Positions 46,122 through 57,501 are shown, numbered from the stretch's first letter. The stretch: DNA of 64,000 bases from Actinomyces sp. oral taxon 171 str. F0337 (GCF_005696555.1 NZ_CP040005.1:1674001-1738000); one strand, 5' to 3'. The notes: generated by a model not told the origin, from the letters alone. Program-made: numbers and translations.

Positions 46122-47024
46122 TCATGCCCGGTCTGGTCCGGTGGGCAGGCGCAGCGCCCAGGGGTCCGTAACAATGTGGGAGACCTGAACGGCCAGCGAG
46201 GCTCCATGGCAGTGGGCGCTTTCCTGGAGCCTACGAGCCAGGGGCTCCAGGCCGACCCACTCGGTGGCCCAGTGGGTTCCGCACAGGAGATAGGGGCGGC
46301 CCTCCTCCAGGTGCTCGGAGGCAGGGTGGTGGCGCAGGTCGGCGGTGAGGAACACGTCGGCTCCGGCCTCGCGGGCCCGTTGCAAGAGAGAATCTCCCGC
46401 CCCACCTGAGACGGCGATGCGCCCGACGACGGCATCGAGGTCCCCACCCACGAGGAGGCCGGGGGCCGAGTCGGGCAGGGCTGCAGCGACGTCGGCGGCG
46501 AGCCGGCGCAGAGTGACGGGCTGTGGGAGCGTGCCGATCCGTCCAATGCCCTGATCCGGGGAGACGGGGTCGGGCTCAAGCGGCACGGCTGAGATGAGTC
46601 CGACGCGGTCGGCGAGGGCATCGGCGACTCCCCCGTGGGCGGCGTCGAGACTGGTGTGGGCGTTGAGGAGCGCGATGCCTGCGCGGATGAGGCGGTGGAT
46701 GCAGCGGCCCTTGGGATCGGTGGTTGCGACGTGATCGGTTCCGCGCAGATAGAGGGGGTGGTGGGTGATGACCATATCGACGCCGGCATTGATGGCCTCG
46801 TCGACGACGGCCGTCACCGGATCGACGGCCAGCAGGATGCTGCGCACCGGATCGGCGGGGTCACCGCAGATGAGCCCGTTGGAGTCCCATGAGGCGGCCA
46901 GGCCGGGAGGAGCGGCGGCCTCCACAAGGGCGACGACGTCGCCGACCGTCAGGAGGCTTTCCGGAGTGTTCCGTGAGGGCTCGTGTCCGGCCTCAGAAGA
47001 TGCGGGGGCAGGAGTATGACTCAT
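46122..47024 (-). CDS. Nif3-like dinuclear metal centre hexameric protein
   Basis: 300 aa of the NIF3/YbgI family (GTP cyclohydrolase I type 2-like), function unsettled. Metal-site motifs: VITHHPLYLRG, AHTSLDAAHGGV, and a C-terminal GTHWATEWVGL. The N-terminus LTVGDVVALVEAAAPPGLAASWDSNGL is typical. ATG 47024 with TAGCCT 6 nt upstream (minus strand 47036-47031) suggests a leaderless start. Followed 46 bp later by the coiled-coil gene. Confidence 0.92.
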   Translation of the reverse strand: MSHTPAPASSEAGHEPSRNTPESLLTVGDVVALVEAAAPPGLAASWDSNGLICGDPADPVRSILLAVDPVTAVVDEAINAGVDMVITHHPLYLRGTDHVATTDPKGRCIHRLIRAGIALLNAHTSLDAAHGGVADALADRVGLISAVPLEPDPVSPDQGIGRIGTLPQPVTLRRLAADVAAALPDSAPGLLVGGDLDAVVGRIAVSGGAGDSLLQRAREAGADVFLTADLRHHPASEHLEEGRPYLLCGTHWATEWVGLEPLARRLQESAHCHGASLAVQVSHIVTDPWALRLPTGPDRA

Positions 47025-47228
47025 GCGACCAGGCTAGCGGTAAGGCAGGCAGGCCCAGAGACGTGAGGGGGTCGACGACCTGTGCCGCCCGCGTGAGGGC
47101 GTGCCTGATGGAACACAGTGAGAAAACGACCGACGCGGCCGCCATCTGGGGTAACCTACTTCCGCGCTGCCAAGCCCCTCCGGTACTGGCAGCGTCGGCT
47201 TCCTCGACACCGTCGATGTCGCGGCCGC

Positions 47229-47320
47229 GCCCCCATAGCTCAGCGGTTAGAGCAGCGAGCTTATACCTCGTGTCGTGCCTGATAAGCACAAGGTCCTGGG
47301 TTCGAATCCCAGTGGGGGTA
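47229..47320 (+). tRNA. tRNA-Ile, anticodon UAU, with a 24-nt variable region carrying a second (GAU-like) anticodon hairpin
   Basis: 92 nt. Acceptor GCCCCCA (47229-47235) pairs with TGGGGGT (47313-47319), with an unusual G1-U72, discriminator A, and no encoded CCA. The D arm has GCTC/GAGC. The first anticodon arm has stem GCGAG/CTCGT (47255-47259/47267-47271) with loop CTTATAC, anticodon UAU (47262-47264). The T arm is CTGGG TTCGAAT CCCAG. Between them lie 24 nt with a GTGC/GCAC stem closing the loop CTGATAA (47279-47285), which is the canonical anticodon loop of bacterial tRNA-Ile(GAU). If the second hairpin served as anticodon arm the molecule would read AUC/AUU. It could also be a damaged gene. 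Confidence 0.7.
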
Positions 47321-47357
47321 CTGACGCCCCAGTTATTCAAACATTGGGCCGCGTCTC

Positions 47358-47442
47358 GCCTCCGTGGTGGAATCGGTAGACACCGCGATCTTAAAAGTCG
47401 CTGCCTACGGGCGTGCGGGTTCGAGTCCCGCCGGAGGCACCA
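47358..47442 (+). tRNA. tRNA-Leu (anticodon UAA)
   Basis: Class II tRNA with a complete acceptor stem GCCTCCG/CGGAGGC, anticodon loop CTTAAAA (UAA), a long variable arm, T loop TTCGAGT, discriminator A and encoded CCA. It reads UUA, a rare codon in high-G+C genomes (the bldA tRNA in Streptomyces). It lies 37 bp after the Ile tRNA and is probably co-transcribed with it. Confidence 0.93.
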
Positions 47443-47567
47443 CAGCATCGCTATACAAACCCTCACTACCAGTTCCCGAAACGTCGCTGTTCCTTCACGA
47501 GACCTTTGCCCTCCCACTGTGGGAAGGTGGACACTAGTTCTGTCCGCCCCCGAGTCAAGGAGCCGTC

Positions 47568-48740
47568 ATGAAGATCGCCAACCGGGCCAAAGCCGCTCAG
47601 CCCTTCCACGCGATGAGCATTGGCGAACGCGCTGGAATCCTCCAGGCGGAGGGCCACTCGATCTCCAAGCTCAGCCTGGGTGAGCCCGACTTCGGCGCCC
47701 CTCCCGCTGTCCGCGAGGAGATGTGCCGTGTCATGGATGGCCGACCACTTCCCTACTCCCCCGCCCTGGGCCTGCTCGCACTGCGCGAGGCCATTGCGGG
47801 CTTCTACCGGGACAGGCACGGAGTCGAGGTCGATCCAGCCCGGATCGTCGTGACCACCGGCGCGTCGTCAGCACTCCTGCTAGTGGCTGCCGCCACCACA
47901 CAGCCCGGCGACGACGTCGTCATCGCAGATCCGTCCTACCCCTGCAACCGGCAGCTCGTGGAAACCTATGGCGGTCGGATCATTCTGACGCCCACCAGTC
48001 CTGCCAGCCGTTACCAGATGGACCGAGCCTCAGCCGAGGCGGCGTGGACTCCGCAGACGAGCGCGGTGATGCTGGCGACACCATCCAACCCCACGGGCAC
48101 ATCGATCCCCTTCGAGGAGCTGGCATCGATCTGCGCGCTGGCCCGTGAACGCAGCGCCTGGCGGATCGTCGACGAGATCTACCTGGGTCTGGCCGATCCA
48201 GATGATGACGGCACGCCGGCGCACAGCGTCCTGGAGACCGATCCCGAGGCAATCGTCATCAACTCCTTCTCCAAGTACTTCGGGATGACGGGCTGGCGCC
48301 TGGGCTGGGCGATCCTTCCCGAGGAGCTGGTGCAACCCGCAGAGAACCTGGCTGTCAACTACTTCCTGTGCGCTTCGACGCCTATTCAGCAAGCTGCGCT
48401 GGCGGTCTTCTCCCCCGAATCCATCTCAGTATGCGAGGACCGCCGGCAGGAGCTGCTTGCCCGCAGGAGCATTGTGCTCAACGGGCTGCAACGCATCGGC
48501 CTACCTGTTCCGGTCCTGCCCGACGGCGCCTTCTACGTCTACTTCGACGTCTCCTCCACGGGGCTCGACGCCCAGACCTTCTGCCACCGTGCCCTGGAGG
48601 AGGCGCATGTGGCCCTCACTCCGGGACAGGACTTCTCCACGACCACGGCTCGCTCCCACGTACGGCTGTCCTACGCGGCCTCCCGTGACGAGCTGCATGA
48701 AGGAATGAAGCGCCTCGAAAAACTGATCAACCGCCTGTAA
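47568..48740 (+). CDS. PLP-dependent aminotransferase, class I/II
   Basis: 390 aa fold-type I aminotransferase, AspC/AAT-like subgroup. Motifs: SLGEPDFGAP, the cofactor-phosphate TTGASSALLLV, NPTGT, DEIYLGL, and the Schiff-base lysine in NSFSKYFGMTGWRLGW, with the substrate Arg in HVRLSYA. ATG 47568 has AAGGAGCC upstream. Substrate cannot be assigned; branched-chain, aromatic or aspartate-type donors are all possible. A small AT-rich hairpin overlaps its stop. Confidence 0.92.
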   Translation: MKIANRAKAAQPFHAMSIGERAGILQAEGHSISKLSLGEPDFGAPPAVREEMCRVMDGRPLPYSPALGLLALREAIAGFYRDRHGVEVDPARIVVTTGASSALLLVAAATTQPGDDVVIADPSYPCNRQLVETYGGRIILTPTSPASRYQMDRASAEAAWTPQTSAVMLATPSNPTGTSIPFEELASICALARERSAWRIVDEIYLGLADPDDDGTPAHSVLETDPEAIVINSFSKYFGMTGWRLGWAILPEELVQPAENLAVNYFLCASTPIQQAALAVFSPESISVCEDRRQELLARRSIVLNGLQRIGLPVPVLPDGAFYVYFDVSSTGLDAQTFCHRALEEAHVALTPGQDFSTTTARSHVRLSYAASRDELHEGMKRLEKLINRL

Positions 48741-48750
48741 ATATACAGGC
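48733..48750 (+). terminator. Small hairpin at the aminotransferase stop
   Basis: 7-bp arms GCCTGTA/TACAGGC (48733-48739, 48744-48750) with loop AATA, overlapping the TAA stop. Modest stability. Confidence 0.4.
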
Positions 48751-48827
48751 ATTCAACTCAATGAATCCGCATCACCTCTGTGCAACAATTTGGCGCTCAT
48801 CTGTTCACATGCTGCACAATTCTCTTT

Positions 48828-49868
48828 ATGCCCTTGCAGACTCTGCTCCTTTCCGTCGCGCTAGTAGTTTTTGGAGTAATCGCTACCACCGAGATCTTCA
48901 GGTCAATCCATCAGAGAATACGTCTGCGCCGCGACAGGGCCTCCTCCGCCCCGCATCGGGGTGAGGAGTCCACATGGAATGAGCTCACTGAGCACCATCG
49001 ACCTGTCAGAGAGTCCAAGCCCGATGAGTTCACCACCGGCCCGCATGAACGGCTCCTGGCGATCTGTGCGCCGTACTCCCTGTGCAGCCGGGACCCGTGG
49101 GACCGTCTCATCTGCTCCGATCTCGATGGCACCCGCACCATGCTCTCCCTCGACTGGGGAGTATGCTCCCGCACCGATCTCCTCGCTCGGATCTACTGGC
49201 TTATCACCTCAGGCCACCGCACCGGCTTCGATGCGGAGCGTGCTCGCTGGGTCAGCACCTCCCTGGCGGAGGCCGAGCGCCACGAGCTGTGGGATACTGC
49301 CGACTCGTCCTCGGACGCAGCAAAGACGTTGTGGCGCCTCGAGCGCATGCTCAACAACGACCGGGACATCCGAAACGTGGACTTCGCCGCCTGGGACCTG
49401 GTCCGTGCCGCCATGCTGACACGCTGCGGATTCGCGATGGGCTGGCTGACTGAGGACGAGACCTGGGACACGCTCGCGGTCCTGGATCGTGCGTTGCGAG
49501 AGCACTACCGGAGCTGGACGCAGGTGTCGGAGTCATTCCGGCTGGCACGCTGGTACTGGAGCTCCGAGAGCGGCAAGGACGAGCACTTCAACGACCTGCA
49601 CGATCTCAACCGCTCACTGGTTCTCCTCAGCCCAGACGGTCCATGGGGGATCGTCGACTGGAAGGTAGCCACCCCCGAGCCCTCGTTCCTGATCCTCGAT
49701 GATCTGCTCGACACCGGCATGGCTAAACCACGGGGTGCCGGCGAGCGGAAGCGCGCCACGCAGTGGGAGCGCTGGGTCGACGATCAGGCCATTCTCCGCG
49801 GGCAGCATCGCCCTCAGCACTTCAGCATCCACGCCGAGCAGCACCACCGGTTCACCAAGCGCGCCTGA
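48828..49868 (+). CDS. DUF1266 domain-containing protein with N-terminal membrane anchor
   Basis: 346 aa from ATG 48828 (an in-frame upstream start at 48780 would add 16 residues). The N-terminal helix LLLSVALVVFGVIATTEIF is followed by an Arg-rich stretch. The DUF1266 fold comes next: LSLDWGVCSRTDLLARIYWLITSGHRTGFD, WDLVRAAMLTRCGFAMGWLTEDETW and SFRLARWYW. The domain is of unknown function and is often found in polymorphic-toxin or accessory neighbourhoods. No good ribosome-binding site; CACAAT lies 7 nt upstream. The gene seems accessory relative to the core around it. Confidence 0.8.
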   Translation: MPLQTLLLSVALVVFGVIATTEIFRSIHQRIRLRRDRASSAPHRGEESTWNELTEHHRPVRESKPDEFTTGPHERLLAICAPYSLCSRDPWDRLICSDLDGTRTMLSLDWGVCSRTDLLARIYWLITSGHRTGFDAERARWVSTSLAEAERHELWDTADSSSDAAKTLWRLERMLNNDRDIRNVDFAAWDLVRAAMLTRCGFAMGWLTEDETWDTLAVLDRALREHYRSWTQVSESFRLARWYWSSESGKDEHFNDLHDLNRSLVLLSPDGPWGIVDWKVATPEPSFLILDDLLDTGMAKPRGAGERKRATQWERWVDDQAILRGQHRPQHFSIHAEQHHRFTKRA

Positions 49869-49946
49869 GGCATCACGTCAAGACGATCCGCCACGAGGCA
49901 GCGGGCTCCGTCGGCCCATCACCTTAAATAAGAGCCGGCTAGGAAC

Positions 49947-50162
49947 TCATCCAGGACCAGGTCTACCGTGCTTATCAACCATCATCTCTGCTGCTTTGAT
50001 GGCCCGACGACGGCGAGTCTCGGCACGTTTCGCCTCACTGATCCAGCGCAGGTACTCGTTCCGGTGCGATGGGGGCAGAGCTGCGAATATCCTCTCCGCC
50101 GCCTTATTCTCCGACAGCACATCGGAGAGCTCTATCGGGATTCCTGCCTGCTCGTCACTCAT
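49947..50162 (-). CDS. YdeI/OmpD-associated family small protein
   Basis: 71 aa. The block AALPPSHRNEYLRWISEAKRAETRRRR matches the C-terminal YdeI/OmpD-associated (bacteriocin-protection) domain, so this is a stand-alone version of a domain normally fused to DUF1905. ATG 50162 follows GAGGAG; longer frames to 50267 lack conservation. Function in stress or antimicrobial-peptide resistance is only suggested by relatives. Confidence 0.7.
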   Translation of the reverse strand: MSDEQAGIPIELSDVLSENKAAERIFAALPPSHRNEYLRWISEAKRAETRRRRAIKAAEMMVDKHGRPGPG

Positions 50163-50459
50163 TGCGTCTCCTCTGGCTGATTGACAGAAGTACCACACGG
50201 ATAAAGAATCGAATAGGGCGCTTGTGGCGGCCCTCTTTTCCTCCGTTGCCATGACCACCATAGCCACTCCCCCACCTCGATGCCTCCAACAGCATCACAG
50301 CTGCCTCAAGCCAGCACAGAAGGAGGACGTGATCATCCTCGACCAGCAGCGTGCCAGGTTCCTCATGCGCCCGCTTCAGGGTGATGCAAGGCAGGAGGGC
50401 TGGGACGGCTTCGTGAACTCATTGCGGTGAAGCGCGGGCACCGCGGTTAGCATCAACGT
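50163..50459. other. Intergenic region with a possible 33-codon ORF
   Basis: Nearly 300 bp without a recognisable gene. A GTG at 50329 behind AAGGAGGAC opens a 33-codon frame to 50430 (ILDQQRARFLMRPLQGD), which could be a small protein or a decayed gene fragment. The TAGCAT at 50448-50453 serves the downstream hydrolase. Confidence 0.3.
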
Positions 50460-50462
50460 ATG
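50448..50462 (+). promoter_or_regulatory. Leaderless promoter -10 for the alpha/beta hydrolase
   Basis: TAGCAT at 50448-50453, 6 nt before the ATG at 50460. Confidence 0.55.
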
Positions 50463-51374
50463 CCGGCCAATCCGTACGTATCCTTCCTGCCTCAGCACCA
50501 CCGGCGCGCGGCCTCCCTGGTACCCGAGTCGACGTGGTGGCGGTGGCACGGCCACCGTACGCACATCGCACGTGCCCCCGACCCCGGGGCGCCGGCCCGG
50601 GTGCTGCTCGTCCACGGAGCTGGTGGGCACAGTGGAGCGCTGTGGCCGATTGCCGCACTGGTGGCCTCACGCGGCATCGACGTCAGCGCCGTCGACCTGC
50701 CTCTGTACGGACGCACGACGTCACCGGATCCCACGGCCGTGCGCTACGACACCTGGATCGACCTCCTCGTTGACCTCGTCGAGGCCGAGCACGACCACCG
50801 TCCGCTGGTGCTTCTGGGCGCCAGCATCGGCGGCCTTCTCGCCTACGAGGTGGCGGCCCGCTCGCCGCACGTGGCGGCGGTGGCCGCCACGTGTCTGCTC
50901 GACCCGGGTGACTGGCGCGCCCGGACACACATGACGCGTGCGGCAGCACTGGGCGTCCTGGGCGGGCCGTTGTCGGCACTCGCACGCGGAGGACTGGAGC
51001 GCACCATGGTGCCGATGAACGCAGTGGCGAACCTGCGGCGGATGAGCCGCGACCGCGCACTGTCTCGCCTGTGCGCCATCGACCCGCGTGGGGGCGCCGC
51101 CAGGGTCCCCCTGGGGTTCCTCGCCTCTTACCTGCGGTTCGCGCACACCCCGCCCGAACGCAATCGCACGCCGGTGACGCTGCTGCACCCCGGTCGGGAC
51201 GCGTGGACGCCGATCGAGCTCAGCGCCCGAGTACTGTCGCGTGCCGCAGGTCCGGCCGAGCTGGTGGTGCTGCGCGAGTGCGGCCATTTCCCAGTCGAAG
51301 ACCCCGGAGTCACGGATCTCGTCGACGCCGTCGCCGGCCTGGCTCGGCGTCTCCACTCACGAGGTGGGACCTGA
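50460..51374 (+). CDS. Alpha/beta hydrolase
   Basis: 304 aa, no signal peptide. Oxyanion motif LLVHGAGGHSGAL, nucleophile elbow GASIGGL, acid GRDAW and catalytic His in ECGHFPVED give a complete triad. The family includes esterases, lipases and lactonases, and the substrate is unknown. The ATG agrees with the leaderless -10. It is a single-gene unit followed by a tRNA on the opposite strand. Confidence 0.88.
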   Translation: MPANPYVSFLPQHHRRAASLVPESTWWRWHGHRTHIARAPDPGAPARVLLVHGAGGHSGALWPIAALVASRGIDVSAVDLPLYGRTTSPDPTAVRYDTWIDLLVDLVEAEHDHRPLVLLGASIGGLLAYEVAARSPHVAAVAATCLLDPGDWRARTHMTRAAALGVLGGPLSALARGGLERTMVPMNAVANLRRMSRDRALSRLCAIDPRGGAARVPLGFLASYLRFAHTPPERNRTPVTLLHPGRDAWTPIELSARVLSRAAGPAELVVLRECGHFPVEDPGVTDLVDAVAGLARRLHSRGGT

Positions 51375-51411
51375 GGCCGCTGCGGGCGCGCGGGCAACAG
51401 AGGTCACGCCT

Positions 51412-51487
51412 TGGTGGACCCGGCCGGACTCGAACCGACGACCGACGCGGTGTAAACGCGTTGCTCTGCCAACTGAGCTACAGGTCC
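51412..51487 (-). tRNA. tRNA-Val (anticodon UAC)
   Basis: On the minus strand: acceptor GGACCTG/CGGGTCC, D arm GCTC/GAGC, anticodon stem ACGCG/CGCGT with loop TTTACAC (UAC), T loop TTCGAGT, discriminator A, and encoded CCA (51414-51412). Standard class I structure. Confidence 0.93.
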
Positions 51488-51640
51488 AGGTGCAGACATC
51501 CCCCAGGCTACCGGTGCCCGCACATGCGACTGACGGCGCAAGCCGCCTCAGCCGGAGGAGACTTTACCGCCTCCGCCGGGAAAGCCACCAATCATCTCCG
51601 CATCCGGCGGCACAGTACGCAGGTCGACCACTGGAGCGAC

Positions 51641-52045
51641 TCAGCGCCCTCGGCTGGAGACCCTGATACCACTCCAGTGCTGCCCCATGGAGGCGGCGGA
51701 GGTCGCATGCATGCCGGCTGTCGCAGCAGCCTCCTCCACCTCGGCGGCCTGGACGGCGCCAGTGGTACGCGCCTTGGGCGTCAGCACCCAGATGAGCCCT
51801 GCGCCGTCGAGGTTGGCCTGGGCGTCCATGAGGAGGTCGGTGAGGTCGTCAACGTCGCCGTCGTCGTCACGCCACCACACGATGGCCGAGTCGGCCACGT
51901 CCTCATAGTCCTCGTCCACCAGAGTGGTTCCGGTCTCCGCCTCAACGGCCTGCCGCAAGGTCTCGTCGACGTCGTCGTCGTAGCCGAACTCCTGAATGAT
52001 GAGACCGGAGGCGAAGCCGAAAGCCCCACCCGCTGTACTCGCCAC
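51641..52045 (-). CDS. DUF3052 family protein
   Basis: 134 aa acidic actinobacterial protein of unknown function. The block FGFASGLIIQEFGYDDDVDETLRQAVE and VDDLTDLLMDAQANLDGAGLIWVLTPKA are characteristic. GTG 52045. It is divergent from aceE, a pairing common in actinobacteria. I recall no proven role; a link to pyruvate metabolism or PASTA/cell-wall signalling would be speculation. Confidence 0.85.
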   Translation of the reverse strand: MASTAGGAFGFASGLIIQEFGYDDDVDETLRQAVEAETGTTLVDEDYEDVADSAIVWWRDDDGDVDDLTDLLMDAQANLDGAGLIWVLTPKARTTGAVQAAEVEEAAATAGMHATSAASMGQHWSGIRVSSRGR

Positions 52046-52443
52046 GTCCTTACACCGTCCTTCTGGGCTGCGCCCGTCTATCGCTCGCCCGCTGCTGGGC
52101 GATGGGCACTAGCCCACCGCACCCGGTACCAGCGGCGCAAGTGAACACGCATGTCAGATTACCTTGGACTTTCCTTTGAAGATCGGCTCCGGTGCGGCCA
52201 CCGGCTTCAGGCCCCACGCCTCCTCAGCCCTCGACACCGAGACCAACCCGTTACCATGTGAGTCACACCATACGTGAGGTGGGACTTTCCTCCCGCCGTG
52301 TGCAGCGTTCACACCGTCGCAGGTCGTAGATTAGGGCCGTCATCCATAGCGGTCTGACTTCAGGCGTACGCCGACGCTCCATCGGCGCCACGGCACGCAA
52401 TGAGGCTCGGACTGACCGCACAGACGCGAGGAAAGAGGATTCC
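52046..52443. promoter_or_regulatory. aceE / DUF3052 divergent control region
   Basis: About 400 bp without a gene. TGTGAGTCACA at 52257-52267 is an 11-bp odd palindrome whose half-site recurs upstream of pflB. TAGATT near 52330 could be the aceE -10. No riboswitch was recognised. Confidence 0.4.
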
Positions 52444-55197
<2,754 letters not shown>

Positions 55198-55236
55198 CCC
55201 GCCCCGTGCGGCTATAGTTGGACGCACTGACCAATT

Positions 55237-55280
55237 GTGGTGCCGGTGGAACGCGGTCTTCCGCGTTCCACCGGCACCAC
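55237..55280 (+). terminator. Very strong hairpin after aceE
   Basis: Perfect 20-bp arms (55237-55256 and 55261-55280) with loop TCTT, 40 bp after the aceE stop and 26 bp before the lipoprotein start. A TATAGT at 55213-55218 lies just upstream, so it might also be a leader element. Confidence 0.8.
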
Positions 55281-55305
55281 CATGTCTGCCGAATGAGGTC
55301 CTCCG

Positions 55306-55950
55306 TTGTCCCGTTCCCTGCTCCTGCGCTCCGCCTCCTTCATGGCCGCGTGCCTGCTGACCCTGTCTGGCTGCTCAGTCGGCTGGACCGGTACCACGGG
55401 GGCGTCCTCGTCTCCGTCGAACCAGGCTCATGACGCCGCCGCCGAGGAGGCCGAGGAGGAACCCACTGGAAAACTGGAGGACACCGGTCCCGTTGATCCA
55501 TTGGAGTACGGGAACTGCACGTCCTCCGAGATACGCGACTACGATGACGACCTGACCAACAACGACGCGGAGGACACCCGAGCCCAGGCAGAGGCCGAGG
55601 TCACCAAGGTGGTGCCCGCCTCCGACCAGGTCAATGTCACCTCCAACGAGCTCTCCACCGATCAGGTGGTCAAGGTCTCGGCTGGGGCACGAGACGTAAC
55701 AATCACTGCACAAAATCTCGTGGTCGTCATCGAGGGAGAGATCGAGTCACTCACCGTCCACGGGTTCGACAACACGATCTGGATCGATGCATCCAATAAA
55801 GTCACGTTCGGCCCGAACGACGGAGACAACCTCAATTACGTCTTCTGGCGCTCCAGGCCTCCACAGTCGAAGGTGGATCCACAAGGCGTCAACATGATCG
55901 GCAAGGATGTCAACGCCCCTGTCATCCGCTCCTGCCGCTCCTTCTCATGA
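55306..55950 (+). CDS. DUF3060 lipoprotein
   Basis: 214 aa. Signal peptide with lipobox LSGC (ACLLTLSGCSVGW), then an acidic Ala/Glu linker, then a beta-helix-like DUF3060 domain: NVTSNELSTDQVVKV, DVTITAQNLVVVIEGEIESLTVHGFDNTIWID, NYVFW. Four or five short beta repeats are visible. TTG 55306 is used with GAGG upstream. Cell-surface, function unknown; convergent with aspA. Confidence 0.85.
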   Translation: MSRSLLLRSASFMAACLLTLSGCSVGWTGTTGASSSPSNQAHDAAAEEAEEEPTGKLEDTGPVDPLEYGNCTSSEIRDYDDDLTNNDAEDTRAQAEAEVTKVVPASDQVNVTSNELSTDQVVKVSAGARDVTITAQNLVVVIEGEIESLTVHGFDNTIWIDASNKVTFGPNDGDNLNYVFWRSRPPQSKVDPQGVNMIGKDVNAPVIRSCRSFS

Positions 55951-55975
55951 TGGCGGTCGCGACAGAGTCGGACAA

Positions 55976-56014
55976 GGCCTTCCGACATCGGTGAGACGGT
56001 GCAATCGGAAGGCC
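55976..56014. terminator. Hairpin between convergent DUF3060 and aspA genes
   Basis: Perfect 10-bp arms (55976-55985 and 56005-56014) with a 19-nt loop that can itself pair weakly. Confidence 0.6.
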
Positions 56015-56022
56015 GAGCCTCC

Positions 56023-57501
56023 TTATCCCTCCGAGTCGGTCACCGTCGACACAACCGGCGGAGTTGAGGGATCGGATCCCGAGTAGACGTTCAAGTCACG
56101 GAAATGGGGACGAAGAAGGTTCTCCGGGCTGAGAATCTCATCAAGAACAGATTCTTCGAGCAGCCCCATCTCCAGAACCACCTCTCGCACGCTGCGTCCT
56201 GAACGGGCACACTCTCGCCCCACCATGTCGCCATTGTGATGGCCGATTACCGGGTTGAGGTAGGTAACGATTCCGATCGAGTCCAGCACATTGCGACGGC
56301 ATACATCCTCATTGGCCTCGATCCCCACGATGCACAGCTCCCGCAGGGTCGACATCCCACGAGTGAGAAGATTGATGGACTCAAAGATGGCCTGGGCAAT
56401 CACCGGTTCCATGACGTTGAGCTGGAGCTGTCCGGCCTCAGCGGCGAAGGTCAGCGCGACGTCATTTCCAATAACCTTGAAACAGACCTGGTTCACCACC
56501 TCCGGAATCACCGGATTGACCTTGGCCGGCATGATGGAGGAACCAGCCTGACGCTCAGGCAGCCTGATCTCCCCCAGCCCCGCACGAGGCCCAGAGGACA
56601 GCAGTCGCAGATCGTTGCAGATCTTGGACAGCTTCACCGCCAGACGCTTGATCGCCGCATGCATCGAGACGTAGGCACCTGTGTCACTCGTGGCTTCCAG
56701 CAGATCATGCGCTCCTCGAACATCCAGACCAGTGATCTCCCGCAGATGCCCGACGACAGTGCTCTGATAGTCCGGCGGGGTGTTGAGCCCCGTGCCGATC
56801 GCCGTGGCTCCGAGGTTCACCTCCAGAAGCAGAGCGGCGTTGTTGTGAAGCCGACTGACCTCCTCCTCCAACAGAACGGCGAAGGCCTCGAACTCCTGCC
56901 CCAGGCTCATAGGAACAGCGTCCTGAAGCTGCGTACGCCCCATCTTCAGAACATTGACGAGCTCCACCCCCTTGGCACGCATGGAGGCGATGAGTCGCTC
57001 AAGCTCCTCGATGAGCGAGCCGACAAGAGTGAACAGCCCCAAACGGAATCCAGTTGGATAGGCATCGTTCGTCGACTGGGACTTGTTGACATGGTCGTTG
57101 GGGTTGACGATGTCATAGCGACCCTTGGCATATCCTAGGAACTCCAGAGCGAGGTTGGCAATCACCTCATTGGTATTCATATTGACGCTGGTTCCGGCAC
57201 CTCCCTGGAACTGGTCGACCGGAAACTGATCAAGGCAGCGCTCAGCAACCAGCACCTGGTCGCACGCCCACACAATCGCACCAGCAACCTCCGGGTCAAG
57301 AGCTCCCAGATCACTGTTCGCTAACGCCGAGGCCTTCTTCACCTGCACCATGCCACAAACAAAGGCCTCTTCATCACCGACCACCGATCCAGAGATCCGG
57401 AAGTTCTCCATCGCGCGTAGCGTGTGGATTCCCCAATAGGCTTCCAGTGGAACCTCCCGTGCACCAAGAAGATCTTCCTCCGTACGGGTTGCCTGCGTCA
57501 T
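56023..57501 (-). CDS. aspA: Aspartate ammonia-lyase
   Basis: Reversible deamination of aspartate to fumarate and ammonia; in anaerobes it supplies fumarate as electron acceptor. 492 aa. The superfamily signature [15 protein letters not shown] is intact, with [11 protein letters not shown] and [12 protein letters not shown] active-site loops. The aspartase-specific ending ([12 protein letters not shown]) argues for aspartase over fumarase. ATG 57501. Single gene; the 265-bp divergent gap to the FasR-like gene must hold its promoter. Confidence 0.95.
   Translation of the reverse strand: MTQATRTEEDLLGAREVPLEAYWGIHTLRAMENFRISGSVVGDEEAFVCGMVQVKKASALANSDLGALDPEVAGAIVWACDQVLVAERCLDQFPVDQFQGGAGTSVNMNTNEVIANLALEFLGYAKGRYDIVNPNDHVNKSQSTNDAYPTGFRLGLFTLVGSLIEELERLIASMRAKGVELVNVLKMGRTQLQDAVPMSLGQEFEAFAVLLEEEVSRLHNNAALLLEVNLGATAIGTGLNTPPDYQSTVVGHLREITGLDVRGAHDLLEATSDTGAYVSMHAAIKRLAVKLSKICNDLRLLSSGPRAGLGEIRLPERQAGSSIMPAKVNPVIPEVVNQVCFKVIGNDVALTFAAEAGQLQLNVMEPVIAQAIFESINLLTRGMSTLRELCIVGIEANEDVCRRNVLDSIGIVTYLNPVIGHHNGDMVGRECARSGRSVREVVLEMGLLEESVLDEILSPENLLRPHFRDLNVYSGSDPSTPPVVSTVTDSEG

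Noticed and set aside
47229..47320. Calling the Ile tRNA a plain pseudogene
   Set aside because: Acceptor, D, anticodon and T arms are all intact and the insertion is itself a precise anticodon-like hairpin, so I keep it as a tRNA with a caveat.
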